Origin: Benincasa hispida
Lineage: Eukaryota; Streptophyta; Magnoliopsida; Cucurbitales; Cucurbitaceae
Direction of reading: 5' to 3'
NCBI RefSeq assembly: GCF_009727055.1
Contig: NC_052354.1
Location: forward strand, 54,845,713 to 54,909,712
Length of the DNA stretch: 64,000 bases
Shown here: positions 1-10,033 of the stretch, in pieces
Layout of the letters: the number at the start of each line of letters is the position of its first letter
Position numbering within the stretch: the stretch's first letter is position 1
The notes under the pieces: generated by a model
What the model was told of the DNA's origin: nothing
Seen by the model: the letters and a program-made list of their open reading frames with translations, nothing else
The model's database searches: none
Translations under genes and position numbers: made by a program

Positions 1-310
1 TTTAGTTAGGAGTAGGAGTAGTGTGTAATCCATTAACTTCTTCTTGTTACTTTTATTCATCACCTCAAATGCATTGCTTCACAAGCATTATTGAGTTACA
101 AGTCCCTGTGTTCAACCTCGGATTACCCGAGAAACTTGCATTCCCATTATACTTGGCGAGAGGGCAAGAAAACTTTTAATAGGAACGCATGGTCATTGCA
201 TACTAGATTAACACATACTTTCCATTCCAACACATAACATCTGATGCATGGGCATAAATGCATAGTTTAAGACATGCAACACACATAATTGCGTTCAATA
301 ATTTTCATCA
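1..310 (+). repeat. 3' part of a gypsy-type LTR (family Y)
   Basis: Bases 1-310 align by eye, with many substitutions, to 40068-40381, the end of a second LTR of the same family. The segment ends in ATCA, matching the TGAT...ATCA termini of the family, and is followed ten bases later by a primer-binding site. It is therefore the tail of a 5' LTR whose beginning lies outside the window. Confidence 0.7.
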
Positions 311-319
311 ATAAGTTTT

Positions 320-337
320 TGGCACCGTTGTCGGGGA
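320..337 (+). other. Retrotransposon primer-binding site, tRNA-Asp-like
   Basis: The sequence TGGCACCGTTGTCGGGGA differs at two positions from the TGGCGCCGTTGCCGGGGA primer-binding site that I know from many plant Ty3/gypsy elements. Its position directly after the LTR end supports the call. An 84-codon ORF on the opposite strand here is a shadow. Confidence 0.7.
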
Positions 338-1101
338 CTTGGCAGCTAATAGTTTGTTAAGTTTTGTGTTTTTGTAGGCACCCCTTTTAGTCTCAGGCGT
401 ATTGTAGTTTGTGCGACCAAGTTGCAAACAATAATTGAATGAAGGCAATGCGCCGAAAGTCAATGTTGACCCTGAGATAGAAAGGCTATCTGTCGCATAA
501 GCTGGAAGCAATCTTAGGCACATGTCAGCCAACATGCGTTCAACAATTGTTGGAAGCTCCAATGGTCAGGACAACGAGTCTCGACCTAAGCAGTTGAAAT
601 CAATCTCCTGCATGGAAGACTCCTTACGGTAGCTTCACTTCAATTTCTCCAGGGATGTCTTCTACTCTCTCTTTACTTTGCTTTCCTAGTTAACTTTAGA
701 TTATTTATTTGATTATTGCCATTTTGGATTTGCGGTTGCTTTCTTGGATGAATGTGCGTTAGCTCTATGTAGGTGCGTTAATAATTCCACTCGATGCCAT
801 GGTTCTGAAGAAGAATCTTCTCCATCATTCAATGTATGGCTATTTCTCCACATGAGTTCTAAGTACCGACAAAATTGATATTCTAGTTAAGGTTATTGTT
901 ATCCTTTATGCATTATCCTTTTGAAATTCTCCTTGTCCGATTGCGGTCCTTTATGATGCATCTATGATGGTATATATAATTCACCGCATCCGCTAACTAA
1001 GCATCACAAGGCTCTTTGTTCGCTTGTTATCGTGAGATGCTTCAGGAGTGTATAAAGTAAAACAGATTGGAAGAATAAAGTCTAAGTGTTGCGTTCTGCC
1101 T
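338..1101. other. Non-coding stretch after the PBS, no gene seen
   Basis: This sequence follows the primer-binding site and should be the 5' untranslated internal part of the family Y element. I see no gag-like reading frame in it. The word GCGTT recurs, as in the LTRs of the family. Confidence 0.4.
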
Positions 1102-2594
1102 TGATGTGTTTAAATGAATGCAACGCGTTGAGGCATTAGTATTATGCACAGAAGGCACACAACTTCTTATAATAACGTTCAAATTTTCCTAGATTAAACC
1201 CAAGTATAAATCTAATCTAGATTCCTGGCAAGTCCAGGGTCGATCATAGGGATTTAGTTTCACTAACACAAATTATGCGTTGTACTTGCAGTAGGAGGTT
1301 TTTCCTAAATAAATGTGAAAGATGTATTATTTACACTAACATGCTAGGCCTGTGCAAGATAATACAAAAGAGTTGAGTGGAAAATGAAGGATCGTGTGAA
1401 AATGGAATTTAAGTAGGTGGACGCGCCGATTAATATAATTGCACACAACTGATGTATTGTGGATGAAATGGGATGGGTTGCTTATCTTTCTGTTCATGCG
1501 TTAGACATCATTCAACACTTCTTAATGCGAATAATATACAAGTCTATCTCTAGGGTGCATGCGTCTAACCTAGAATGCAAGAAACACCAGTAAGTCTATC
1601 TCTAGTTGTACTAGACATTCTACTTAATGCGGCTTAGCTATTCTTTCGAACAACTAAGTAAAGAAGCTTTCACCAAGTTTTCACGTTGGTTTAGGCGTTG
1701 GAATAGAATTATGCATGAAGTACTAATGCTTTCAACATAAACAGAAGATAAACAATAGCAAAAGTGATGATCAAATATATGAATTTTATAAAGGATCAAT
1801 GAGTCTTTATAAAGAACTATATTCAATCAAAATGAAATGAAAATGATATTAAGAGAGAGACTGAGTCAAGCCAAAGAATACAATCTCTTGTAGTTCTTTG
1901 GCTCAATCTTGTTGTGTACAATCACTTTAAAGAACCGAGGACAGAGTATCTTTCTCAAGAATAAAATTTCTCCACTCCTTGGCCGGCGGTGGTGGTGGTT
2001 CTCAGCTCCTTCGATCATCTTATACCTCGGCACAACTTGTACAAACTAAAACTAAGTCTACAAATTTACAGAGAGTATGGAGCTTTTAATTGTCTGAACT
2101 CTTAATTCTGGAGGGTCTTCAAGTATTTATAGGCGTTGGTCTCATCCAATAGGAGGATGGGCTGCATTTAAGTCCATGCCTTGGTCAGCATTAAACTCCA
2201 TGTCCTGTTGGTCGCCTGACCTCTGGAAGCTTTTCAGACGTTGCTTGCTGCTGGAAGCTTTTCAGACGCCGCCTATTGCAGGTGCCCATGCTTCCAAGTG
2301 GTGATGTGACACAATCATCCCGGAGCAACGAATCTTCTATGCGTTGAATTCCTCCGATGCATGGCTCATGCGTTAGCGAGTTTCCTGTGGCACTTGTCTA
2401 ATGCGTTATTGTCAGTTATTGCATTGAAATCCTACAAAGTAGTGCGTTAGCGCCGCGATTTTTAGTGATAAACTTCTTTTACATGAAATTGCTATTGTTT
2501 AAGTAAACCCGTGCATTTCTATTAAAAATGAGGAGAGAAACCCTTATTGTTCTAACTTAAGAGCAAAGATAACTTGTATTTTTACAAGTTATCA
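1102..2594 (-). repeat. Probable LTR related to family Y, minus orientation
   Basis: Read on the minus strand the segment begins TGATAACTTG at 2594 and ends CACATCA at 1102, giving TGAT...ATCA termini. The first 27 bases form a near-perfect hairpin, as do the first bases of the LTR at 38628. Purine-rich sequence just outside 2594 (read on the minus strand) resembles a polypurine tract, which would make this a 3' LTR. The flanking 5-mers do not match, so it is not a clean solo LTR. Boundaries are by eye. Confidence 0.45.
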
Positions 2595-3610
2595 CTCTCC
2601 TTACTTTTAATAGCTTCTTCAAAAATTTGACAGTCTAAGTTTTGTTATGTGCAAACCTTTGCTCAAACATTTGTTACCGCATTCCTATTGAGTTTGTTTT
2701 TAGCTTTGCGGTGAGAGTGCTGCCAACCTCTAAGTTTGGGAGTGGCAGCAATGCCAGAGATTTGTGTTCACTATATTGCGATCATTGTAAAAAAAAAATC
2801 AGAATAATAACTCCACTGTCAACGCAATGGGGAAACCCAAGTTATAAGAGTTAAGTTGTGAAAGACATTTACCCGTAGTTGGATTTCCACATGACACCCG
2901 TGGAGGCAAACCAAAACGAAGATAACTTGCCAGGATCAACGCATAAGCACAACTCCTCTGTCTGGCGCAAGCCAAATTAAGCAAGACATGGGTTGAGTTG
3001 AATATAAAACAAAACCGAAGTTGGATGCTCGCATGACACACGTGGGGGCAAGCCAAAACGAAGAGCGTAACTAGGTTCAACGCCGCATTTGAATAAGTAA
3101 TCGCAGTCTTGAGTTGTTTTGAACGAATACATTCTCAAGAGCTGAATGTAAAGTTGCGGAGAATGAATAAAAATTATTTGAGCAAAGGCTTGCCCAATTT
3201 AAACTTAGAAAAGATCTCTTTGAAGAAGCAGCCGAAGTGGAGGAGAGCATTGCGGCCATGGTTAGAGATACGAGTAAATTATATTCTAAGAGGTTGGTCA
3301 TCGCAAAGAAACGCTGGAAGATGAGTTAAAAATTTCTTGAGTATAACGTATGCTTGAGAACAAGCATGATTCTAAGTTTGGGGGTGGATAAACACAACAT
3401 TACAGGTATGTCTTCTCGGGATTTTTCTTTGATAAGCCATACAAGTTTATTTGAACGAACACTTCTACTTGGATGACTTATGGATTACATTCTAAAGAAG
3501 GAGTGTCCAGATGGTTTATATGTGTTTCTTCTATAGAGATACAAACAGAATGGGCAAATATGCCCAGCCCTTCCATAGTAGTGACAAACCCATTTCTTCT
3601 TAGTTCTACT
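2595..3610. other. Degenerate retroelement interior with a diverged direct repeat
   Basis: Two related blocks of about 52 bases start near 2876 and 3018; both share a GGATG/GGATT-CATGACAC-CGTGG-GGCAA-CAAAACGAAG pattern. The phrase TAAGTTTGGG-GTGG near 2733 and again near 3373 resembles the purine-rich sequence before 3' LTRs of Athila-like elements. No intact gene is visible, and short ORFs on both strands overlap each other without recognisable domains. Confidence 0.35.
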
Positions 3611-5155
3611 GATCACAGGATTTGACATTGACATAGGGTCATTTGGTTCAAGTTCAGACTTATGCGGCTATTGGGCAAGAACAAAAATAATTTTTCAAGA
3701 GGAAGACTCAACTTTATGAACAGGATTCCCATGTCTACTGCAATTTTCTTTCCTATGGTAAGAATCTTGTTAAGATCATCAGTCCCTGAGTTTAACATGC
3801 GCACAAACTTGGACATTGACTCCAACTGTAGTTGAGAGGACTTTAACTCCTTCTTTAATTCAGAGATTGTGCTCAGAAGATGGTTGTTGTCCTCAATCAG
3901 TTTCTAAATTCTCTAAATTTGATCTTTATGATGCTCCAAGGCAAGTAGATCTTCCTCCCACCTTTCATAAACTTCTTCAAGAGATAGGTTTCCAAATTGA
4001 GAAACATTTGACTGGATTCGTAACATACTTCATTCATCTTCACGTTAGAGATACTGTCCACTGCAGATTCATCAACTAATGTGCAACCAATCAAAGCTCG
4101 AATCTCATCATCAAATTCATTACTTATGTCTGAATCATCATCTGATGTCATAGCAGAGTACCCTTTATTCTATCTCCTCAGATAAATGAGATATTTTACT
4201 TGAAAATACCCAAGCCTTCACATTCTCATCATCTGAAATTACGATCCCTACCAATTTGACTATTGTTCATTCCTCATTCATTTTCTCTTTTACTACCAAT
4301 TGGTTTAGAACTTTTATGCATATTAGGATTAATGTTACCATGTTGTCTCTGACACGAGGTGAGTTGTAAGGACCAGGTAACTTATTCAACTGTTTTAGAA
4401 CTTTGCCAAATAGTTTGGTTAACAATGAAAGTGTATCTGCAAGATTTTCTTCATTATCTTTCTCTTTGCCTTAAGATAATTCATCATTTGTAATTCATCA
4501 TTTATCAGTTTTTTCATCAAGTGTCAATTCCAAAGTGCGTAGGGATCTAAATAGTTCGTCTAGTTCATAGTGGAAATATCATTTGCTTCTTCATTGAACA
4601 TCACTTTCATGTCAAACCTCTTTGGTAAAGATCGAAGAATCTTCCGAACCAATTTTTCTTCAGATATTTCTCACTCAAAGCAAAAGATTCATTAGCAATA
4701 TCCAGAATGAATACGTTAAAATTAGTTATTGCTTCTTCCTCCATCATCTTTAGATATTCAAACTTTAAAGTTAAGATTTGTAGGTGAGAAATTTTTACTT
4801 TAGAAGTCCCTTCATGGGCAACCTCCGGGATTTTCCAAGCCTCTTTGGCAGAGATACAAGTATTGATAAGACGAAAGATGTTCTTATTGACCCCATTAAA
4901 GATGGCGTTTAGAGCTTGCAGATTTCCTAAGAAGGCCTCATCCTCTGATTTGGTTCAGTCTTTCTCTAGTTTGTAAATGGCTTTGCCACTTTCATCCGTA
5001 GTTTGTGGATGTGTCCATCCGGTCACAACCGCTTTCCAAGTCTTATTATTAATAGACTTGAGGAAAGCTGTCATCTTCGCTTTCCAATAAGAATAGTTAG
5101 TCCCATATAGCACAGACGGTCTAGTCGTAGATCCACCTTCTCTAATTGGTTCCAT
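3610..5155 (-). pseudogene. Decayed Ty1/copia gag (minus strand)
   Basis: On the minus strand an ATG at 5155 opens a reading frame that resembles the N-terminal gag region of plant copia polyproteins: a 'GTNYSYWKAKM' motif near residue 25, then a helical gag region. An in-frame TGA stands near 4952, where the alternative reading would continue into 'TKSEDEAF'. Pieces further down (around 4151-3897 and 3825-3613) look like the acidic linker and the C-terminal part of the same gag, in shifted frames. No integrase or reverse transcriptase follows. Gag would coat the element RNA in cytoplasmic particles; this copy is dead. The stops and frame changes are seen directly; the family call is by motif recognition. 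Confidence 0.65.
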
Positions 5156-5197
5156 AGGAGAGAGCAAAAAGGACAAAAAAAATGACAGTAGAACCCA

Positions 5198-5210
5198 CTT
5201 TGATACCAAT
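5198..5210 (-). other. Copia primer-binding site (tRNA-Met type)
   Basis: On the minus strand the sequence reads TTGGTATCAAAG, close to the TGGTATCAGAG site complementary to initiator tRNA-Met. It lies between the gag start at 5155 and a TG at 5211 that would be the LTR edge, which is the expected order for a minus-strand element. Confidence 0.65.
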
Positions 5211-6040
5211 TGAAAAACACGGACAATTAAGTTATAAGACCACAATGTCAGTCATGAAACTGCTGACGAAAGAACCAACACATAGAGATAAAGGGAGAGA
5301 AAACAACACACAAAATGTTAACCCAATTTTCGATGTAACTTCACCTACATCTGGGGGGCTAAGAGCCCAATTAAAAAGGAGTATCAATGATGCTCAAAGG
5401 TTTATAGATAAACTAGTTATCTGATAGATACACTATCATGTGTTACAATGAACCGAAGACAAGTATTCTATCTAGGCTCCCCTAGACTTCGTATTGTTTG
5501 TCACATGATCTTGACCCATGTCATGCTCCCCCTGAACACCAGGCTTCTCGCTTTTTGATCTTGTAAGTTTAAGCTCCCCATAAACTTAATGCTCCTTGTC
5601 AAAAGTCACAAAGACAATGTCAATAGGGATGACAATGCTTTTCTCTTTTTTACAACAAAAAACATGATACGGTGTTGTACATCGAAAGAACAGTCTCTCC
5701 ATAAAAAATAAAAAAATAAAAAAAGACACCTACCGCAACAACTTCAAACACTTCCTTTTATATCACAACCCAAAAATGGAATAAACGAAAAAGGAAACCA
5801 GCGCCATAACAAAAAAGGTAAAAGAATAAAAACATTCCAAAAGAGCACCAAAGCACCAAAAAACTGAAGTCATAAAGAAGAAGGTCAACATTTCAATAAA
5901 AGAAAATTTGTAGGCCAACTAGCTGCAATAGCAAGCTCCCCCTTTGGTAGAAACATTTTATTTTATTAGCAAACAATAAATGACTCTACCAACTTCTTCA
6001 AAGTGAGAAAAAGAAGCACTAACAAAACAAAACCCCAAGA
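5211..6040. repeat. Probable copia LTR remnant and unassigned repeat DNA
   Basis: The plus strand starts TGAAAAACACGG next to the primer-binding site, so the LTR of the copia gag remnant should begin here. I cannot place its outer edge. The rest is A-rich and C-rich low-complexity sequence without a recognisable gene. Confidence 0.35.
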
Positions 6041-6117
6041 ATCACAAAAAAATCGCAGCGCAGGCAGTGTGCCACTCCATTGGAAGAGTGCAGGCACCAA
6101 ACAAAGGATAACACCTA

Positions 6118-6420
6118 GGCATCCTTTGATAAGAACTCGATCTCCTTCACAAACCTGCTTAACTTAGACAAATCCTGATACTTATGCAAGATGACATAAA
6201 TAAGATCAAGACAATCAGATTCAACCAAGATAGAGGGAAAAGAAGAAGAACCACAACCAAATTTAAAATAACATCGTTCAACATTTTAACCAAAGCTAAA
6301 GCTTCAAAAATCTTTATGGATCATTTCATTAGCACTTTTTCATCACAGCCCGCAAGAACTAGAGATCCAGAAGAGTCATGCACAATCCTGGGTGCGACTT
6401 AAGAATCAAACCACGAAGCG
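6118..6420 (-). pseudogene. RNase H-like (RVT_3) fragment, frameshifted
   Basis: On the minus strand, starting near 6420, one frame reads a WFD...RIVHDSSGSLVLAG strand pattern followed by FEALALVKMLNDVI. A second frame then continues with ILVESDCLDLIYVI and LSRFVKEIEF. This order (first strands, the EAxA helix with its catalytic Glu, the VESD strand with its catalytic Asp) is that of the plant RVT_3 RNase H domain at the end of LINE-type polyproteins. At least two in-frame stops and one frameshift break it. It is an isolated relic, since no reverse transcriptase is adjacent. Confidence 0.5.
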
Positions 6421-7129
6421 TTAAAATTAACGCACCATTAAATTAAGTACCAATCAACATAAAAACAAATATGAAAATTAGACAAAAGTGGAAAAAAAAT
6501 ATCTACATTATACCGTACTATATATAAAAATTTCAAAATCCTCCTTCAACTAATCTAAGCATAACACTCAATATTCATAAAAATACATTTTACAATAAAA
6601 TGGACGGTTCAATTTTCAAACCTGCATTTTGTTATACTAAAATAATTCAAGTCACTACCAACTTAATTCTAGCTCAATTATAAGAGATAAGTTAAACTTG
6701 AATCTAGGTAAATGGTATCACTTTTTATAGTCATTTAGAACCAAATGGATGAGACTGGACATAAGTCAGCAAAGAAAACCAAACTAAATAATGGATGAGA
6801 CCAGGGTCAAAGCTACACTCCATGACCTAAATGAGCCTGAGTAAGAGTGGGTTCTACTAAACATGCTCGCCATCGACTCTTTACCAAATGGGACATGAAA
6901 AATCATGCTCGGACTTGAGGGATCCAAGGGTTAGACATGTCCGCAATCGACTTTCATTTAAGTAAATCCTTATGACTTCATTCGAATTAAGTTTATTCAC
7001 CACTCTTAAATCCTTTTGATTATTGCATTTCTGGATCATTCTGTAATTTAAGCATCAAAGTGCACAAATCTTCTCCATTTACTTGTCACAATAAAATATA
7101 CTAAAGAAAAAACAAAAATTCTTTCACAA
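6421..7129. other. AT-rich intergenic DNA upstream of the 7.3-kb gene
   Basis: No coding potential or repeat with recognisable ends was seen. The last part is the upstream region of the gene at 7283. Confidence 0.5.
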
Positions 7130-7160
7130 TATAATATTCAATTTTTCTCTCTCTCTAGAA
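7130..7160 (+). promoter_or_regulatory. Putative core promoter: TATAATA and CT patch
   Basis: TATAATA at 7130-7136 is followed by a TTCTCTCTCTCT pyrimidine patch at about 7145-7157, a common arrangement at plant transcription starts. The coding ATG is about 125 bases further on. This is a motif call only. Confidence 0.35.
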
Positions 7161-7282
7161 AATTACACACCACCAACAAAGTTTCTTCTTTTCCAATTAT
7201 CTCATTCATCCATTAAACTAATTTCTTCTCCTTTCCTTCTTTTTTTTTTTTTTCTCTCTTAAGCCAATAATCATTAAAAATC

Positions 7283-7766
7283 ATGTCTTCTTCAATCTTG
7301 AGCTCCCAATCCATGGCTATGGCTTTTGCAGCTCTCTCAGGAACCGTCATCGTTATCCTTTCCTTCTGCCTCCATAAATCCGACCCCTCAATTTCTTCTG
7401 GTAAGCAATTTCCATCTTTTTTTAATTAAAAAAACCCACACAAAATTTCTTCAAAAATTTTATTTTCTAATTATTTTTTTTGGTTTTTTTCCCTTCTTTG
7501 AAGTGGTGAAGAAGAAAGAGATGGAGAAGAAGAAGAAAGGAAGGAAAAGAGTTCATTTTGCTGATGATTTGGCCATTTTTGGAACTGAAGAACTGCAGAT
7601 AAAAAAAGGCTTAATTTTGGGTTCTTCGCCGCCGCCGGGAAGAGGTCCGGCGCGGCGTTTGACAAGCACCGGTGGAGGAGGCGGCGGAATGCCGGCAAAT
7701 AGAGTGGCGCTGTATAATGGAATCTTAAGGGATCGTTTGGTTCACAGGATAGCATATTCTCTTTAA
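7283..7766 (+). CDS. Small single-pass membrane protein with RVHF motif, function unknown
   Basis: Two exons, 7283-7400 and 7504-7766, join across a GT-AG intron of 103 bases that has a T-rich tract before the acceptor; the product is 126 residues. The start is the first ATG after the CT-rich leader and has A at -3. Residues 11-31 form a hydrophobic segment, followed by a lysine/arginine-rich stretch (about 42-55), then KRVHFADD at 54-61. A glycine/proline-rich middle leads into a C-terminal block PANRVALYNGILRDR near residues 103-118. I recognise the overall pattern (N-terminal anchor, RVHFADD, PANR-ALY-G-LRDR) as a plant family of uncharacterised proteins but know no established function. 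RVHF fits the RVxF docking consensus for protein phosphatase 1; that is inference. Reading through the intron also stays open in the downstream frame, so an unspliced form with a different N-terminus cannot be excluded. Confidence 0.75.
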
Positions 7767-9737
7767 TTATATATTCAACAACTTCTATTTTATTTATTTA
7801 ATTTTCTCTTTCTTTTTCTTTTCTTAGTAAAAAAATGTCTATTGACATTTGATGTGTATATTCAGATTGTTTCTCCACTTGTGTACATTATCTCTTTGAG
7901 ATAAGAAATTTGAACTTTTATTTCTCAAGTTGAATATTTTGTTTCTTAGAAAAAAAAAAGTTTTTAACATTTTTTTTTGGATTTTGACACTTCCAAAAAG
8001 GGTAGTTTTGTTTCTTCACGAAAATTTAAAAATTATTTTTAAATCAATAATTTTAAATTGATTATTTCATTTGAAACGAGAAAGATTTGAAATGAATATA
8101 TTTAATATTTTATGTTTGAATGATGATAAAAATGAAAAGAAAGTTAAAATTATACTAATATTTTTAACTATGATGTGTTAATTGAAAAAATTAAATTAGT
8201 AATTTACTATTCAATTCTATAATCTTGCAAAATTTGGTCATTATAGACATGACAAATTTCAAATAAAACAAGAAATTGAAATCACTCCAAGTTTTAAAAA
8301 CCATTCACTTTCTTGCCGTAATCATTACCAATAAAATTCATTTGAAATTTATTTTGATTTAAAATCTCTAAAAAATCATCTAGTTCCAAATATACCGTAA
8401 ATGAGGTTGAATAGTTNNNNNNNNNNNNNNNNNNNNGGGGGTTTTATAGGATTTAAGGCTTTGCTAGTTGAAATTTTAATTTTCTAAAAAATATTTTTAT
8501 TAACAATAATGAAATAGATTTTAGAAACTAAAATATTTAAGTTTTGACCATTATAGAAGAATAAGTATAATAGTAAAAGAAACCAAACAAAACATTAGAA
8601 AACGTCAATGCAGGTAAATCTGAAACGCACTCAAAATGTATGGAATGAGATTTTTATTAAAAAAATATACTTTTGGTCATTTTAATCGTTTTATAATAAT
8701 TTATTTTATACAACGAAACTTTTAAAATACTGAGATAAAACGAATTCAAAACCATATTCAAGTTGTAAAGCAATTGAATAATACAAAAGGGCAATTCCAT
8801 TTAAAGAAAGCAATCACATTCACAACAAGTGGCAACAAAAATCCAACATTAAAAGATTATGTCTTTCTACTTTAAAATTTAATAAAATAAATTCTTTTAA
8901 AATATGAGCTAAAATGTAACATCAATTTGAAATATATGAAAGTCCCATCCTTTGTTTTTCTCACTTCATATTGAAGATGATGGTTTACTTATTTATTTAT
9001 TTTTTCTTTTTCATTCTTTGTGTAGATTTTTTTACCATAAATTTATAGAATTTGGTATATTAATTGAATGGAAGATCGAATCATCAACATTCAAATTAAC
9101 TTGTTCATTGTTTTGTAATTTTCAAATAAAACATTAAAATTAGTTTGTTCGTTGCTTTGTAATTTTTCAAATAAAACATTATCAAGAGAAGTCTTATCAC
9201 ACTCGTTAAAAAAGAAAAAGAAGTTATATATATCCTACTTTTAATAAAACTCCCACCTATATAATTCATTCATCACAATATCTTAATTACAACATGAATT
9301 ACTTATCGTCCAAACAAAAAATAAAATTTATTGTTCCACTCACTCTAAGGCGAGTGAGAGAACTCTTCTCCTTATGATTTTTTCCTATGACTTGTATTAT
9401 TAATAATATTTTTATTTTTTGTTTGGTTTGGTGTGTATGTTGGGTCGTTTTAGTGTTCTAATTGTAACTATGATATTCTCTCTTTGTTTGTGCTTTAACC
9501 TCATACTCCTATACCTCTTTTTTATTTGTGATTTAAATTTTTGGTTGCTAACACATTAGTATATCTTGAGTTATACCCGTTTTTGTAGATATTAGGTCAA
9601 ATTTGTGATATCATTACTGACCTGAGTATAATTAAATTGACATAAAAAATTGACAATGTCCTTGTAATATAAGGTAATTTTTAAGTGACATTAAAAAACA
9701 AATAAATAAAGTTTTCAAAAGAAAATAATAAATAATT
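7767..9737. other. AT-rich intergenic DNA with a 20-base N gap
   Basis: The 3'UTR of the upstream gene should end within the first two hundred bases. Bases 8417-8436 are N, an assembly gap. The rest is AT-rich with no recognisable gene; a near-duplicate phrase (TTGTTC-TTG-TTTGTAATTTTCAAATAAAACATTA) occurs around 9099-9135 and 9146-9180. Confidence 0.5.
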
Positions 9738-9982
9738 TATATGAAAAGGAGGAGGAGGAGAAGAAGAAAAAGATGAACACGGTTTCGGTTTGTTAATGTA
9801 AACTGCTATTAACGGTACGAAATTACTGATTATTAACTGGAGCTGGTAAAGTTTCAATGGAAGTCACAATCATAATAATTTCCTATCAAATCATACCTTG
9901 TTTATCCAATTCTATCCTGTATTAGGGATTTTTCGATTCGATTTCGATTTTCCCTTTTCCATTTTTCGATTTCGATTTCGGC

Positions 9983-10033
9983 ATGTTTCTGTGTTTTGAT
10001 GTTTGTAATTTGATTTTTCGCCGAATATGGTGA
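9983..10033 (+). promoter_or_regulatory. Upstream ORF overlapping the DUF4050 start codon
   Basis: An ATG at 9983 opens 16 codons that end with TGA at 10031-10033, four bases beyond the first base of the main ATG at 10027. A second uORF of four codons starts at 9998. If transcription starts upstream of 9983, ribosomes would have to scan past or reinitiate to reach the main start. The leader is also marked by a CGATTTCGATTT tandem motif at about 9930-9980. Confidence 0.4.
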
